Source of the DNA: JABHIE01 sp964584805
Lineage (GTDB): Bacteria; Planctomycetota; UBA1135
Direction of reading: 5' to 3'
DNA length: 64,000 bases
Assembly (NCBI GenBank): GCA_964584805.1
Contig: CAZPAY010000008.1
Location: 1 to 64,000 of the forward strand
Position numbers and translations under genes: made by a program. A model generated the notes under the pieces. The model was not told the DNA's origin, did no database searches, and was given only the letters and a program-made list of their open reading frames with translations. Below are positions 14,849-23,695 of the stretch, piece by piece (positions within the stretch are counted from its first letter, which is position 1; each line of letters starts with the position of its first letter).

Positions 14849-17659
14849 ATGGTCGATTTCGACAGCATTAGTGATAGTCTGACCTCTGTAGGTCATGGCT
14901 TTGGCAATATCTTGAATAAGATATTCGGCTCAAAAAACGTCCGTATCGTCAAAAAATATCAAAAGCAGATTGATGCGATTAATTCGCATACGGATTGGGC
15001 TGCTGGCTTGAGCCAAGAAGATGTGCATGCGCAGACCGCGGCGTGGCGAAAAGAGATTGCCGAAGGCCGCTCGTTGGATGACCTCATGCCCCAGGCTTTC
15101 GCGATGGTGCGCGAAGTCGGTGAGCGCACGCTTGGCTTGCGTGCATACGATGTGCAATTGATTGGCGGCATGGTCTTGCACTCAGGATCAATTGCTGAGA
15201 TGGCCACTGGTGAGGGTAAGACACTTGCGGCAACACTCCCGGCTTATCTCAACGCACTTGCAGGCAAGGTTTATGTCGTCACAGTAAACGATTACTTGGC
15301 CGGGCGAGATGCCGAATGGATGAAACCCGTCTTCGATTACCTTGGTGTGAAAGTCGGCGCAATTCAGTCACATATGCGCCCTGCTGAGCGTCACCCGGTT
15401 TACGCCGGTGACATCCTTTATGGCACCAATAATGAGTTTGGCTTTGATTACCTCCGCGACAACATGAAGTCGCGTCTTGAGGATCAAGTGCAAAAGCAAT
15501 TGGGTTTCGCCATCATCGACGAGGTCGACTCGATTCTGATTGATGAAGCCCGTACGCCGCTCATCATTAGCGGGCCTCCAACGGGGGATGCTGAGCAATA
15601 TCGGAAGGGTGTGACCTTTGCCCGCCGTCTGCGCGAAGGCTTGCACTATGAGTTGAAAGAAAAAGAAAAACAGGCCATCCTGACCGAAGACGGCATTGTT
15701 GAGGCGCAAAAGATAATCGGAATTGATGATTTTTATTCCAGCGCTGAACACATGGAATGGCCTCACATTTTTGAGCAGTGCTTGCGTGCTTTGCATCTTT
15801 ACTCCGCTGATGTTGATTATGTTGTGAAAGACGGCCAAATTGTCATCGTGGATGAATTCACGGGCCGCCTCATGGAAGGCCGCCGCTGGGGCGACGGTTT
15901 GCATCAATCGGTTGAGGCCAAGGAAGGCATTCGCCCGCGCGCGCAAAACCAAACACTGGCGACGATCACTTTTCAGAATTATTTCCGTTTGTTCGATAAG
16001 TTGTCGGGTATGACGGGTACTGCGTTGACCGAGGCGGGTGAATTTGCGCGTATCTACGATTTGGATGTGGTTGCCATTCCGACGAATAAGCCGATTGCTC
16101 GTGATGATGTCGCTGATTTGGTTTACTTGACCGAAAAAGACAAATGGTTGGCGATTGCCGCTGAGATTGAGCGCGCCCATGAAAAAGGCCAGCCCGTTTT
16201 GGTCGGTACGACGAGTATTGAAAAGTCAGAGTTGCTTTCCAGTATGTTGAAGCGGCGTGGGTTAAAGCACGAGGTCTTAAATGCCAAACAGCACGATCGC
16301 GAGGCTGAAATTGTTGCACTTGCGGGCAGTAAAGGTGCGGTAACTGTTGCCACCAACATGGCGGGCCGCGGTACTGACATTAAGTTGGGTGGCAATGTCG
16401 AGGTCCTGACTGAGCGTGAAGCAGCCGGGAAAGAATTGAGCGAAAGCGCTCTTGCTGAGCTTCATCAGAAAATTGAGGTTCAATGCGCTACCGACCGAGG
16501 GGCCGTCCTTGAAGCGGGCGGGCTGTATGTGCTCGGCACCGAGCGTCACGAAGCGCGCCGGATTGATAATCAGTTGCGCGGGCGCGCGGGTCGACAAGGT
16601 GACGCGGGTTATTCGCGTTTCTTCTTGTCGCTTGATGATGATTTGATGCGCCGCTTCTACCGCGATTGGGTTAAAAACTTCTTGGGCAAGGCCGGCATGG
16701 GCGAAGGAGAGCCGGTTGAGTCGCGCATCGTCTCGCGGGCTATCGAAAAGGCGCAAAAGAAAGTCGAGGCCTATCACTTTGAAATCCGTAAAAACCTCAT
16801 TGAATACGATGAGGTCATGAATGAGCAACGCAAGCTCATTTACGACCAGCGCCAAGATGCACTCGACGCCAATGGCCTGGATGACACCGTCCGTGCGATG
16901 TATGAAAATATGGTGCAAGAGACGACGGAGCGCTACGCAGGCGATGGCCGAGATGTTGCCCCGGATTACGAAGCACTAGCACTTTGGGCTCAGCGTAAAT
17001 GGGATTGGGAAGGCAGCGAGAGCGATTTGTCTGAAATTCCATACGCGCAGATTGCCGAAATGTTTCTGCTCGACGCGATTACTCGCCTTGATGCCCGCGA
17101 AGAGGAATTGGGCCCGGAAACGATGCGTTCTCTTGAGCGCTTCCTGATTCTTAATGCGATTGATAATAAATGGAAAGAGCATTTGCTCACCATGGATTCG
17201 TTGCGTTCGGGTGTTGGCTTGCGAAGTTACGCGCAGGTAGATCCCAAAACGGAATACAAGCGAGAAGGGCTTGAGCATTTCAAAAAAATGCTTGACCAAG
17301 TGGCCGATGAGGTCACGAATTTCATCTTGCGCGTGCAAATCAAACAAGAAGATGAGACTCGTTTAGGTTCGGCTTACGAAGGCGCCCAGGCAAGCCATCC
17401 GGCCTTTTCTGGTCAAGCGCAAGCAGCAGCGCCCGCCCAAGGCCAGCCGCCTCAGCGCCGCCAAGTGGCGGTGGGTTACTCCAACCCGTCCCAAACTCAT
17501 GCTGGCAACCCTTACGCCAAGCAGCAACAAGACATGGAGGCGGCTTCTGCACCGATGGGCGCTGCTCCCGCAGCACCAGCCCAGCCTAAGGTGGCTCGTA
17601 ATGCCCCATGCCCCTGCGGCTCAGGCAAGAAATATAAGCAGTGCTGCGGCAAGGCTTAA
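14849..17659 (+). CDS. secA: preprotein translocase ATPase SecA
   Basis: 936 residues; motor that pushes unfolded proteins through SecYEG. The N-terminus carries DVQLIGGMVLHSG, Walker A ATGEGKTLAATLPAYLN, VNDYLAGRDAEWM, YGTNNEFGFDYLRDNM and the DEAD-like IIDEVDSILIDEARTPL. ATNMAGRGTDIKLGGNV and DNQLRGRAGRQGD are helicase motifs V and VI. LNAIDNKWKEHLLTMDSLR belongs to the helical scaffold. After a Gln/Ala/Pro linker the zinc tail CPCGSGKKYKQCCGK, which binds SecB or ribosomes, is intact. The position just upstream of waaA suggests a joint envelope operon. Confidence 0.98.
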   Translation: MVDFDSISDSLTSVGHGFGNILNKIFGSKNVRIVKKYQKQIDAINSHTDWAAGLSQEDVHAQTAAWRKEIAEGRSLDDLMPQAFAMVREVGERTLGLRAYDVQLIGGMVLHSGSIAEMATGEGKTLAATLPAYLNALAGKVYVVTVNDYLAGRDAEWMKPVFDYLGVKVGAIQSHMRPAERHPVYAGDILYGTNNEFGFDYLRDNMKSRLEDQVQKQLGFAIIDEVDSILIDEARTPLIISGPPTGDAEQYRKGVTFARRLREGLHYELKEKEKQAILTEDGIVEAQKIIGIDDFYSSAEHMEWPHIFEQCLRALHLYSADVDYVVKDGQIVIVDEFTGRLMEGRRWGDGLHQSVEAKEGIRPRAQNQTLATITFQNYFRLFDKLSGMTGTALTEAGEFARIYDLDVVAIPTNKPIARDDVADLVYLTEKDKWLAIAAEIERAHEKGQPVLVGTTSIEKSELLSSMLKRRGLKHEVLNAKQHDREAEIVALAGSKGAVTVATNMAGRGTDIKLGGNVEVLTEREAAGKELSESALAELHQKIEVQCATDRGAVLEAGGLYVLGTERHEARRIDNQLRGRAGRQGDAGYSRFFLSLDDDLMRRFYRDWVKNFLGKAGMGEGEPVESRIVSRAIEKAQKKVEAYHFEIRKNLIEYDEVMNEQRKLIYDQRQDALDANGLDDTVRAMYENMVQETTERYAGDGRDVAPDYEALALWAQRKWDWEGSESDLSEIPYAQIAEMFLLDAITRLDAREEELGPETMRSLERFLILNAIDNKWKEHLLTMDSLRSGVGLRSYAQVDPKTEYKREGLEHFKKMLDQVADEVTNFILRVQIKQEDETRLGSAYEGAQASHPAFSGQAQAAAPAQGQPPQRRQVAVGYSNPSQTHAGNPYAKQQQDMEAASAPMGAAPAAPAQPKVARNAPCPCGSGKKYKQCCGKA

Positions 17660-17674
17660 AACGATCGCATTTGC

Positions 17675-18997
17675 ATGGCGCGGCGTAGCGGCTCTTATTT
17701 TTTTTATGACCTGGCATTAAGCCTGGCCGCTCTGCTGCTTACGCCCTATGTGGCCGTGCGCGGTTTATTTAGTGCCGAGTTTCGGCGGGGTGTTTTGTCG
17801 CGGATGGGTTTCGTGCAGATCTTAGATGCAAGACCAAGAGTCTTACTTCATGGAGTGTCGGTGGGGGAAGTCCGTGCAATGCGACCTTTAGTCGCTGAAT
17901 TGCGCGCGCAAAACCCTGGATTGGATTTTGTCATTTCTTCGACGACTCGCAGTGGGATGGAAACCGCACGGAAAATTTTTCCCGAGCAAACGATTGTGCG
18001 TTTCCCCGTTGATTTGCGAAGTGTGGTTCGAAAGTTTTTGAAAAGGGTCAAGCCAACTTCGGTCATATTGGTTGAGTTGGAGATATGGCCTAATTTTTTG
18101 CGTGCTTGTGACAACAAAGGTGTCCATGTCGCAATCCTTAATGGCCGTATCACCGAGAAGTCCATTCGCGGCTATCGTCGCGTGCAGCGTTTTCTGCCGC
18201 AGTTTGATCGAATTGCTCTTTATGGCGTGCAGAACGAAGCCTATGCCAATCGATTTCGCAGTTTGAATGTCCCGCCAGACCGCATTCATATCTTGGGCAA
18301 CCTTAAATATGACATGTTGCCGACTCAGCAAGAGCAGGATGAATGGAGCGATTCACCCTGGCGGGTTTGGTTGGGCGATTCTCCGGCTCTCGCCTTGGCT
18401 TCCACGCATGAGCCCGAAGAGATTGATTTCGTGAAAGCGGTGGCCGCGAATTCACGATTTGATGACTACCGATTGGTGGTCGTCCCGCGGCATCCTAAGC
18501 GGGCGGTGCGACTTCTTGCCCAGTTGCAGGCCGCCGCTCCGGAGCGGGATGTCGTTTTGCGCTCTAGCTTGACTGACAATGGGAAACTTCCTCATGCGGC
18601 CATTTTGCTGGTCGATTCTTTTGGCGAATTAGAGCATATTTATCGCAGCTGCGAGGTCGCCTTTGTGGGGGGCAGCTTGATTCCGCATGGCGGGCAGAAT
18701 GTCCTTGAGCCCGCTGCTTTAAACCGCCCCGTCATGATTGGGCCCTATTACGAGAATTTTGTTGACGAAGTCGAACTTTTAAAGGCCGCAGATGCCCTCA
18801 AAGTAGGCGAAAGCCCGTCTGATTTGATAGAATTTGCTCTGAACTGGCTCGAGCAGCCAGACAGCGCAATTGCTGCTGGGCGTTCTGGCGCTGAGGTTTT
18901 AGCCTCCCGCCGCGGCTCATCGCAAAAGAGTTGTCAAGCTCTTGCCTCTGCTGGCCTATTGCCAACTCCAAAGGCCACACCTAGACACCATGACTGA
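17675..18997 (+). CDS. waaA: 3-deoxy-D-manno-octulosonic acid transferase
   Basis: 440 residues; GT30 inner-membrane enzyme that adds Kdo to lipid A precursors, so the organism makes LPS. An N-terminal anchor helix (FFYDLALSLAALLLTPYVAV) is followed by HGVSVGEVRAM, SSTTRSGMETA, VELEIWPNFL and NGRITEKS in the acceptor domain. ASTHEPEE, VVPRHPKRA and GGSLIPHGGQNVLEPAALNR follow in the CMP-Kdo domain, all as in the family. The C-terminus overlaps metK by eight bases. It starts 15 bases after secA. Confidence 0.95.
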   Translation: MARRSGSYFFYDLALSLAALLLTPYVAVRGLFSAEFRRGVLSRMGFVQILDARPRVLLHGVSVGEVRAMRPLVAELRAQNPGLDFVISSTTRSGMETARKIFPEQTIVRFPVDLRSVVRKFLKRVKPTSVILVELEIWPNFLRACDNKGVHVAILNGRITEKSIRGYRRVQRFLPQFDRIALYGVQNEAYANRFRSLNVPPDRIHILGNLKYDMLPTQQEQDEWSDSPWRVWLGDSPALALASTHEPEEIDFVKAVAANSRFDDYRLVVVPRHPKRAVRLLAQLQAAAPERDVVLRSSLTDNGKLPHAAILLVDSFGELEHIYRSCEVAFVGGSLIPHGGQNVLEPAALNRPVMIGPYYENFVDEVELLKAADALKVGESPSDLIEFALNWLEQPDSAIAAGRSGAEVLASRRGSSQKSCQALASAGLLPTPKATPRHHD

Positions 18998-20219
18998 ATC
19001 CAAACTTTTCACATCCGAATCTGTTTCGCCTGGCCACCCTGACAAGGTATCTGACCAGATCAGCGACGCATTTCTCGACGCTTGCCTCAAAGATGACTCC
19101 GAATCCAAGGTTGCTTGCGAAACGCTCGTGACTACAGGCATGGCTATGCTCGCGGGCGAAATCCGAACGGAGACTTATGTCCCTGTTCAGCAGGTGGTTC
19201 GCCAGGTGCTCGTTGATATTGGTTACACCATCGAGGGTATCCGCTTCGATTCCGAGTCTGTCGCGGTTTTGAGCTCTTTGCATAGTCAGTCTGATGACAT
19301 TAATCAAGGCGTTGAAAACGAGGGTGGCGAAGCTGGCGCGGAGTCAGGTGCAGGCGACCAAGGCATGATGTTTGGTTTTGCTTGTGACGAAACCGATTGT
19401 TTGATGCCTGCGCCGATTTACTGGGCGCACAAATTGATGGAGCGCCATGTTGAGTTGCTCAAGTCGGGTGATTTCAAGTGGTTGCGCCCAGATGCAAAGT
19501 CGCAGGTGACTTTCCGCTACGAAGGCGACACGCCAGTGGCGATTGAAGCCGTTGTTTTATCTACGCAGACCGCAGGTGAGGATGTCATTTCCATTGACGA
19601 GATTCGGGCACAGGTCGAAGAGCACATCGTCCGAGCCGTCTTGCCGGCTGAGATGCTCGATGCCAATACCAAAATGCACATCAACCCGACGGGGCGATTT
19701 GTGATTGGCGGGCCACACGGTGACGCTGGCCTGACTGGCCGCAAGATTATCGTCGACACTTATGGCGGTATGGCTCGACATGGTGGCGGTGCTTTTTCAG
19801 GTAAAGACCCATCCAAGGTTGACCGCTCGGCCGCCTATGCCACCCGCTGGATTGCCAAAAATATTGTTGCGGCTGGATTGGCCGTGCGTTGCGAAGTGCA
19901 GGTGGCTTACGCGATTGGTGTGGCCAAGCCCCTCAGTATCCGCGTCGACACTTTTGGCTCAGCCAGCAATGGCTTGACCGATACGCTCATCAGTGAGGCC
20001 GTCCGCGCCCTGCCCGTCTGGAATGATGACAAAGGTGTTCCGCATGATGTCTTAACTCCTGATTGGATTATTGGTAGTTTGCAACTCCGCAACCCCCAAG
20101 GCTGGACTTATCAAGAAACCGCTTCCCTCGGTCATTTTGGCCGTGACATTTTCCCCTGGGAAAATCTCAACCTTGTTGACTCTCTCAAAGTGGCGTTGAA
20201 TGGCCACGCCCACGCATAA
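18990..20219 (+). CDS. metK: S-adenosylmethionine synthase
   Basis: 409 residues from the ATG at 18990, inside the last codons of waaA. Makes SAM from methionine and ATP. Motifs are SVSPGHPDKVSDQISDAFLD, the signature GAGDQGMMFGFACDE and GGGAFSGKDPSKVDRSAAY. Overlap with waaA leaves no room for a SAM riboswitch; transcription must come from upstream. ahcY follows one base after the stop, so the SAM-making and SAH-removing enzymes of the methyl cycle are adjacent. Confidence 0.97.
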   Translation: MTESKLFTSESVSPGHPDKVSDQISDAFLDACLKDDSESKVACETLVTTGMAMLAGEIRTETYVPVQQVVRQVLVDIGYTIEGIRFDSESVAVLSSLHSQSDDINQGVENEGGEAGAESGAGDQGMMFGFACDETDCLMPAPIYWAHKLMERHVELLKSGDFKWLRPDAKSQVTFRYEGDTPVAIEAVVLSTQTAGEDVISIDEIRAQVEEHIVRAVLPAEMLDANTKMHINPTGRFVIGGPHGDAGLTGRKIIVDTYGGMARHGGGAFSGKDPSKVDRSAAYATRWIAKNIVAAGLAVRCEVQVAYAIGVAKPLSIRVDTFGSASNGLTDTLISEAVRALPVWNDDKGVPHDVLTPDWIIGSLQLRNPQGWTYQETASLGHFGRDIFPWENLNLVDSLKVALNGHAHA

Positions 20220-20220
20220 C

Positions 20221-21495
20221 ATGACCACTTCCACAGAAAACATGACTTACAAAGTCGCCGACATTTCCCGCGCCGAAGAAGGCCGCCTGCTCATCGATTG
20301 GGCCGAAAGCCGCATGCCGGTTTTGATGAGCCTTCGCGAAAGGTTTGAAAAGACAAAGCCACTCGCGGGCCAACGCATCACAGGATGCTTGCATGTGACC
20401 AAAGAGACCGCCGTCTTGATTCGCACTTTGGCTGCTGCCGGTGCACAGGTGGCCTGGAGTGGTTGTAATCCACTTTCTACCCATGACGCTGTCGCGGCTG
20501 CCCTCGCCGAAGAAGGCATCCAGATGTTTGCCTGGTATGGGCAAAGTACCGATGAGTTTTATTGGAGCATTGACCGCACGCTCGACTTCAAGCCCACGAT
20601 GACTCTTGATGACGGCGCTGACTTGATTGTGCGCGTCCACCAAAAGCACCAAGAGCTCATCCCTGGCATTATTGGTGGTTCAGAAGAAACCACCACCGGC
20701 GTGCACCGTTTGCGCGCCATGGCTGATGATGGTGCCTTGCAATACCCTGTTATTGCGGTAAACGATGCCGAGACCAAATGGGATTTCGACAATGTTTACG
20801 GCACGGGGCAATCTTCCCTCGACGGCATTTTGCGCGCGACTTCAGTTTTGCTCGCGGGTAAAAATTTCGTGACTGCTGGCTATGGCCACTGCGGCAAAGG
20901 TTGCGCGATGCGCGCGAAAGGCATGGGTGCAAATGTCATCACGACCGAGGTCAAGCCAACTGCCGCACTTAAGGCGACTCTTGAGGGTGTTCAAGTCATG
21001 ACCATGGATGAGGCCGCTAAAGTCGGCGATGTTTTCATCACTACAACCGGCATGAAAGATATCATCGTGAAACGTCACTTTGATTCGATGAAAGACGGTG
21101 CGATCGTTTGCAATACGGGACACTACGATTGCGAATTGAATCTCGGCGAATTGGCTGAGCTGACCGTAAGTAAGCGCGAGATGCGCGATAACTGCGTTGA
21201 GCACACTCTAGCCGATGGTCGCCGTATTTATGTCTTGGCTGAAGGCCGCCTGGTCAACTTGGCCGCCGCGGAAGGTCACCCTTCTGAGGTCATGGACATG
21301 AGCTTCGCAAACCAGTTGCAGGCTATGTTGATGCTCGCTGACCGAGGTGAGAGCCTGGGCAAAGGGGTACACGAACTTCCCGAGGAACTTGACCAAGAAA
21401 TTGCAGGCATTAAACTCGCCAGCATGGGCCTTGAGTTAGATGTACTTACACCTGAGCAAATCGCTTACGCTACAGATTACTACGCAGGTACTTGA
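20221..21495 (+). CDS. ahcY: adenosylhomocysteinase (short form)
   Basis: About 424 residues from the ATG at 20221; a second in-frame ATG lies at 20242. Hydrolyses S-adenosylhomocysteine to adenosine and homocysteine, using bound NAD. Features: TGCLHVTKETAVLIRTL, GCNPLSTHDAV, the NAD motif GYGHCGKGCAMRAKGMGA, GAIVCNTGHYDCELN, and VLAEGRLVNLAAAEGHPSEV near the end. It lacks the roughly 40-residue insert of the eukaryotic and proteobacterial form, like archaeal and Thermotoga enzymes. The usual TEVDP after the Rossmann motif reads TEVKP here. Confidence 0.95.
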   Translation: MTTSTENMTYKVADISRAEEGRLLIDWAESRMPVLMSLRERFEKTKPLAGQRITGCLHVTKETAVLIRTLAAAGAQVAWSGCNPLSTHDAVAAALAEEGIQMFAWYGQSTDEFYWSIDRTLDFKPTMTLDDGADLIVRVHQKHQELIPGIIGGSEETTTGVHRLRAMADDGALQYPVIAVNDAETKWDFDNVYGTGQSSLDGILRATSVLLAGKNFVTAGYGHCGKGCAMRAKGMGANVITTEVKPTAALKATLEGVQVMTMDEAAKVGDVFITTTGMKDIIVKRHFDSMKDGAIVCNTGHYDCELNLGELAELTVSKREMRDNCVEHTLADGRRIYVLAEGRLVNLAAAEGHPSEVMDMSFANQLQAMLMLADRGESLGKGVHELPEELDQEIAGIKLASMGLELDVLTPEQIAYATDYYAGT

Positions 21496-21498
21496 TTC

Positions 21499-22155
21499 AT
21501 GAATACAAAGCTCATTCGGTCCGCACGCGCGGGGTTTACCTTGCTCGAAATGATGGTGGTGATTTTGATCATCGGCATTTTGTCAGCGGTGCTTGTCAAA
21601 AACATCCCTGAGATGATTGATAGCGCGCAAATGACCGCAAGTGAGCAGAACATGTCAAAGATTTACGAATCTATGATTATGTATCAGCAAGAGCATCAAG
21701 GCTCTTGGCCGCGCGATGATGGCCAGCGCTTTTTCTTGCGCCTCTGGAAAGATCGCTACATGGACCACACAGAAAAGAATGCAAAGGTGTTCTTTAGCCC
21801 TCGTCTGCCTTATGGCGACTTGCTAGAAGAAGGGGAGAGTGTGCTTGACCACCTCGACGACTGGGATGCAATCGGCCCTGGCTGGACTTCTTATGCTGGA
21901 TTCAATACGCAAGGCGATCGCCAAGCTCGTCGCCAGTTGACCAAGAACCCAGGCCATACTGCAATTGTGAGCGACCCCTACATCATTCATCGCAAGGCCA
22001 TGGTTTATCTTACCGCTGATGGAGCTACACATCGTTTACTCCTTGCTGAATACGCCGAATCGGAAGGCCTTGATTTTGAGCAGATTCTGGAAGACGATAT
22101 CTTCGTCGGGCCAGGGTGCGAGATTGATATCTTGACCACGGTAAGCAATGACTGA
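21499..22155 (+). CDS. pseudopilin-like protein with class III signal peptide
   Basis: 218 residues. A short basic leader is followed by AGFTLLEMMVVILIIGILSA, the prepilin cleavage and methylation site (cut after Gly, then Phe; Glu at +5) and its hydrophobic helix, as in GspG-type pseudopilins. The rest is longer than a typical GspG and lacks its calcium-binding C-terminal pattern; I do not recognise it. It lies between ahcY and miaB, far from the gsp operon at 44-52 kb, and shares four bases with miaB. It may be an accessory pseudopilin. Confidence 0.85.
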   Translation: MNTKLIRSARAGFTLLEMMVVILIIGILSAVLVKNIPEMIDSAQMTASEQNMSKIYESMIMYQQEHQGSWPRDDGQRFFLRLWKDRYMDHTEKNAKVFFSPRLPYGDLLEEGESVLDHLDDWDAIGPGWTSYAGFNTQGDRQARRQLTKNPGHTAIVSDPYIIHRKAMVYLTADGATHRLLLAEYAESEGLDFEQILEDDIFVGPGCEIDILTTVSND

Positions 22156-23695
22156 TTCTCAGGCAGCCCCCGGGATACACCCCACACGCACCCGCAGTTT
22201 TCATCTGCGGGTGTTTGGCTGTCAAATGAACTTTTATGATGGCGAGTTGATTCGCGCTGGTTTTTTGCGCAGAGGCTATGCCGAGACGGAATCCCCCGAC
22301 AACGCGGATGTATGCCTGTTTCATACTTGCTCGGTTCGCGAGCACGCGGAAGAGCGTGTCCACTCCTTGGTGAGTGAATTGCGCCGTGTTAAGAAGGCAA
22401 ACCCCAGAATGGTTTTAGCTGTCGTGGGATGCATGGCCGACCGCGAGGGCCAAGATCTTTTTGCACGCGAACCGCATGTCGACATTGTGTGTGGCTCCCG
22501 CCATTTCCCATCCCTGCCCTCATTCGTCGATCGAGTCGTCGGGGGTGAGCAGCGCATTTGTGAATTGGGAAAAGCCGATGGTCCTGTTGACGCAGCAAAA
22601 CGCGATTTGTCAGGTCGCGGCGAGGGGTTCAGTGCGCATGTCGCCGTCATGCGTGGTTGCGATTTGAATTGCACTTACTGCATTGTCCCTAGTGTGCGTG
22701 GGCGTGTAGAGAGTCGCCCTATTGCAGAGATTTGTGACGAAGTGCGCGCTCTTGTTGCTAGCGGTGCCACCGAGATTCAGCTTCTCGGCCAAACGGTTGA
22801 CGCTTACGGCCGCGATCGAACTGACGGGGCAACTTTGGCCTCTCTCGTGGACGAGCTGTCAGCAATGGATGATTTGCAACGGTTGCGCTTAGTCACACTC
22901 CATCCGAGTTATGTCGACCAAGAGTTGGTTGATGCACTAGCTCGCTCTCGACCTTTTATGCGCTTTTTGCCTATCCCTATGCAGTCGGGAAGTGACCGAG
23001 TACTCAAGGCGATGAAGCGTGGTTATTCCGTCGATGGCTACCGCAAAAAAGTTCAAATGCTTCGCGAGGCCATGCCGGATCTTGAGCTGATTTCGGACTG
23101 GATTGTCGGCTTTCCGACTGAGACCGAAGAAGAATTTGCGATGACCGAATCCGCTATGGCGGAGTTTGGATTCTTGCAGTCGTATGTTTTTCAATATTCC
23201 CCAAGGCCTGGCACGACTTCTTTTGAAATGAGCGACGATGTTCCGCGCGAGATTAAGAAAAAGCGAAATCACCGTTTGCTTGAGTTGCAAAGATCGATCT
23301 CCCGCGAGCGCACCCTAGCCCAAGTAGGCAACGAGGGCTGGTTCATGCTTGAATCAACCCCAGATGATGCTCCAGGGATGTGGGCTGGTCGGATGTTAAA
23401 TGGCCACCGAGCTCTTTTGCCTCACCGTGACGGTTTTGCTCCCGGTCAGTCGTATGAAGTTGACTTGGTTTCTTGTGGCTTGAAAGCCTTGGTCGCGGAA
23501 GACCGCCTTACTCCTGAGCAAGAAGAGGCTTTGGTCGCCCAAGCGCGTCAAGAAGCCGCTCTTGCCGCAAAAGCAGCCATGCAAGGGGCTGAACAATCTC
23601 TGCACGCAGCGGATTCGCTGCCCCTTCCTGAGATTCAATTCAATCGTCCCGATGACCTAGCTAATGGCGCGTTGGGTGATTCCATAGAAGTATGA
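22148..23695 (+). CDS. miaB: tRNA-2-methylthio-N6-dimethylallyladenosine synthase MiaB
   Basis: 515 residues; radical-SAM methylthiotransferase acting on A37 of tRNAs. The N-terminal UPF0004 domain supplies three cysteines (FGCQMNFYDGE, FHTCSVREHAEERV, VVGCMADREG) for the auxiliary cluster. The radical-SAM motif is MRGCDLNCTYCIVPSVRGR, followed by LLGQTVDAYG and MQSGSDRVLKAMKRGY. A TRAM-like RNA-binding domain follows. About 60 Ala/Glu-rich residues beyond it form an unusual C-terminal tail. The ATG overlaps the previous stop, and the gene's own stop overlaps ribD. Confidence 0.93.
   Translation: MTDSQAAPGIHPTRTRSFHLRVFGCQMNFYDGELIRAGFLRRGYAETESPDNADVCLFHTCSVREHAEERVHSLVSELRRVKKANPRMVLAVVGCMADREGQDLFAREPHVDIVCGSRHFPSLPSFVDRVVGGEQRICELGKADGPVDAAKRDLSGRGEGFSAHVAVMRGCDLNCTYCIVPSVRGRVESRPIAEICDEVRALVASGATEIQLLGQTVDAYGRDRTDGATLASLVDELSAMDDLQRLRLVTLHPSYVDQELVDALARSRPFMRFLPIPMQSGSDRVLKAMKRGYSVDGYRKKVQMLREAMPDLELISDWIVGFPTETEEEFAMTESAMAEFGFLQSYVFQYSPRPGTTSFEMSDDVPREIKKKRNHRLLELQRSISRERTLAQVGNEGWFMLESTPDDAPGMWAGRMLNGHRALLPHRDGFAPGQSYEVDLVSCGLKALVAEDRLTPEQEEALVAQARQEAALAAKAAMQGAEQSLHAADSLPLPEIQFNRPDDLANGALGDSIEV

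Noticed and set aside
18880..18990. SAM riboswitch before metK
   Set aside because: metK starts inside the waaA coding region and no aptamer-like pairing is visible.
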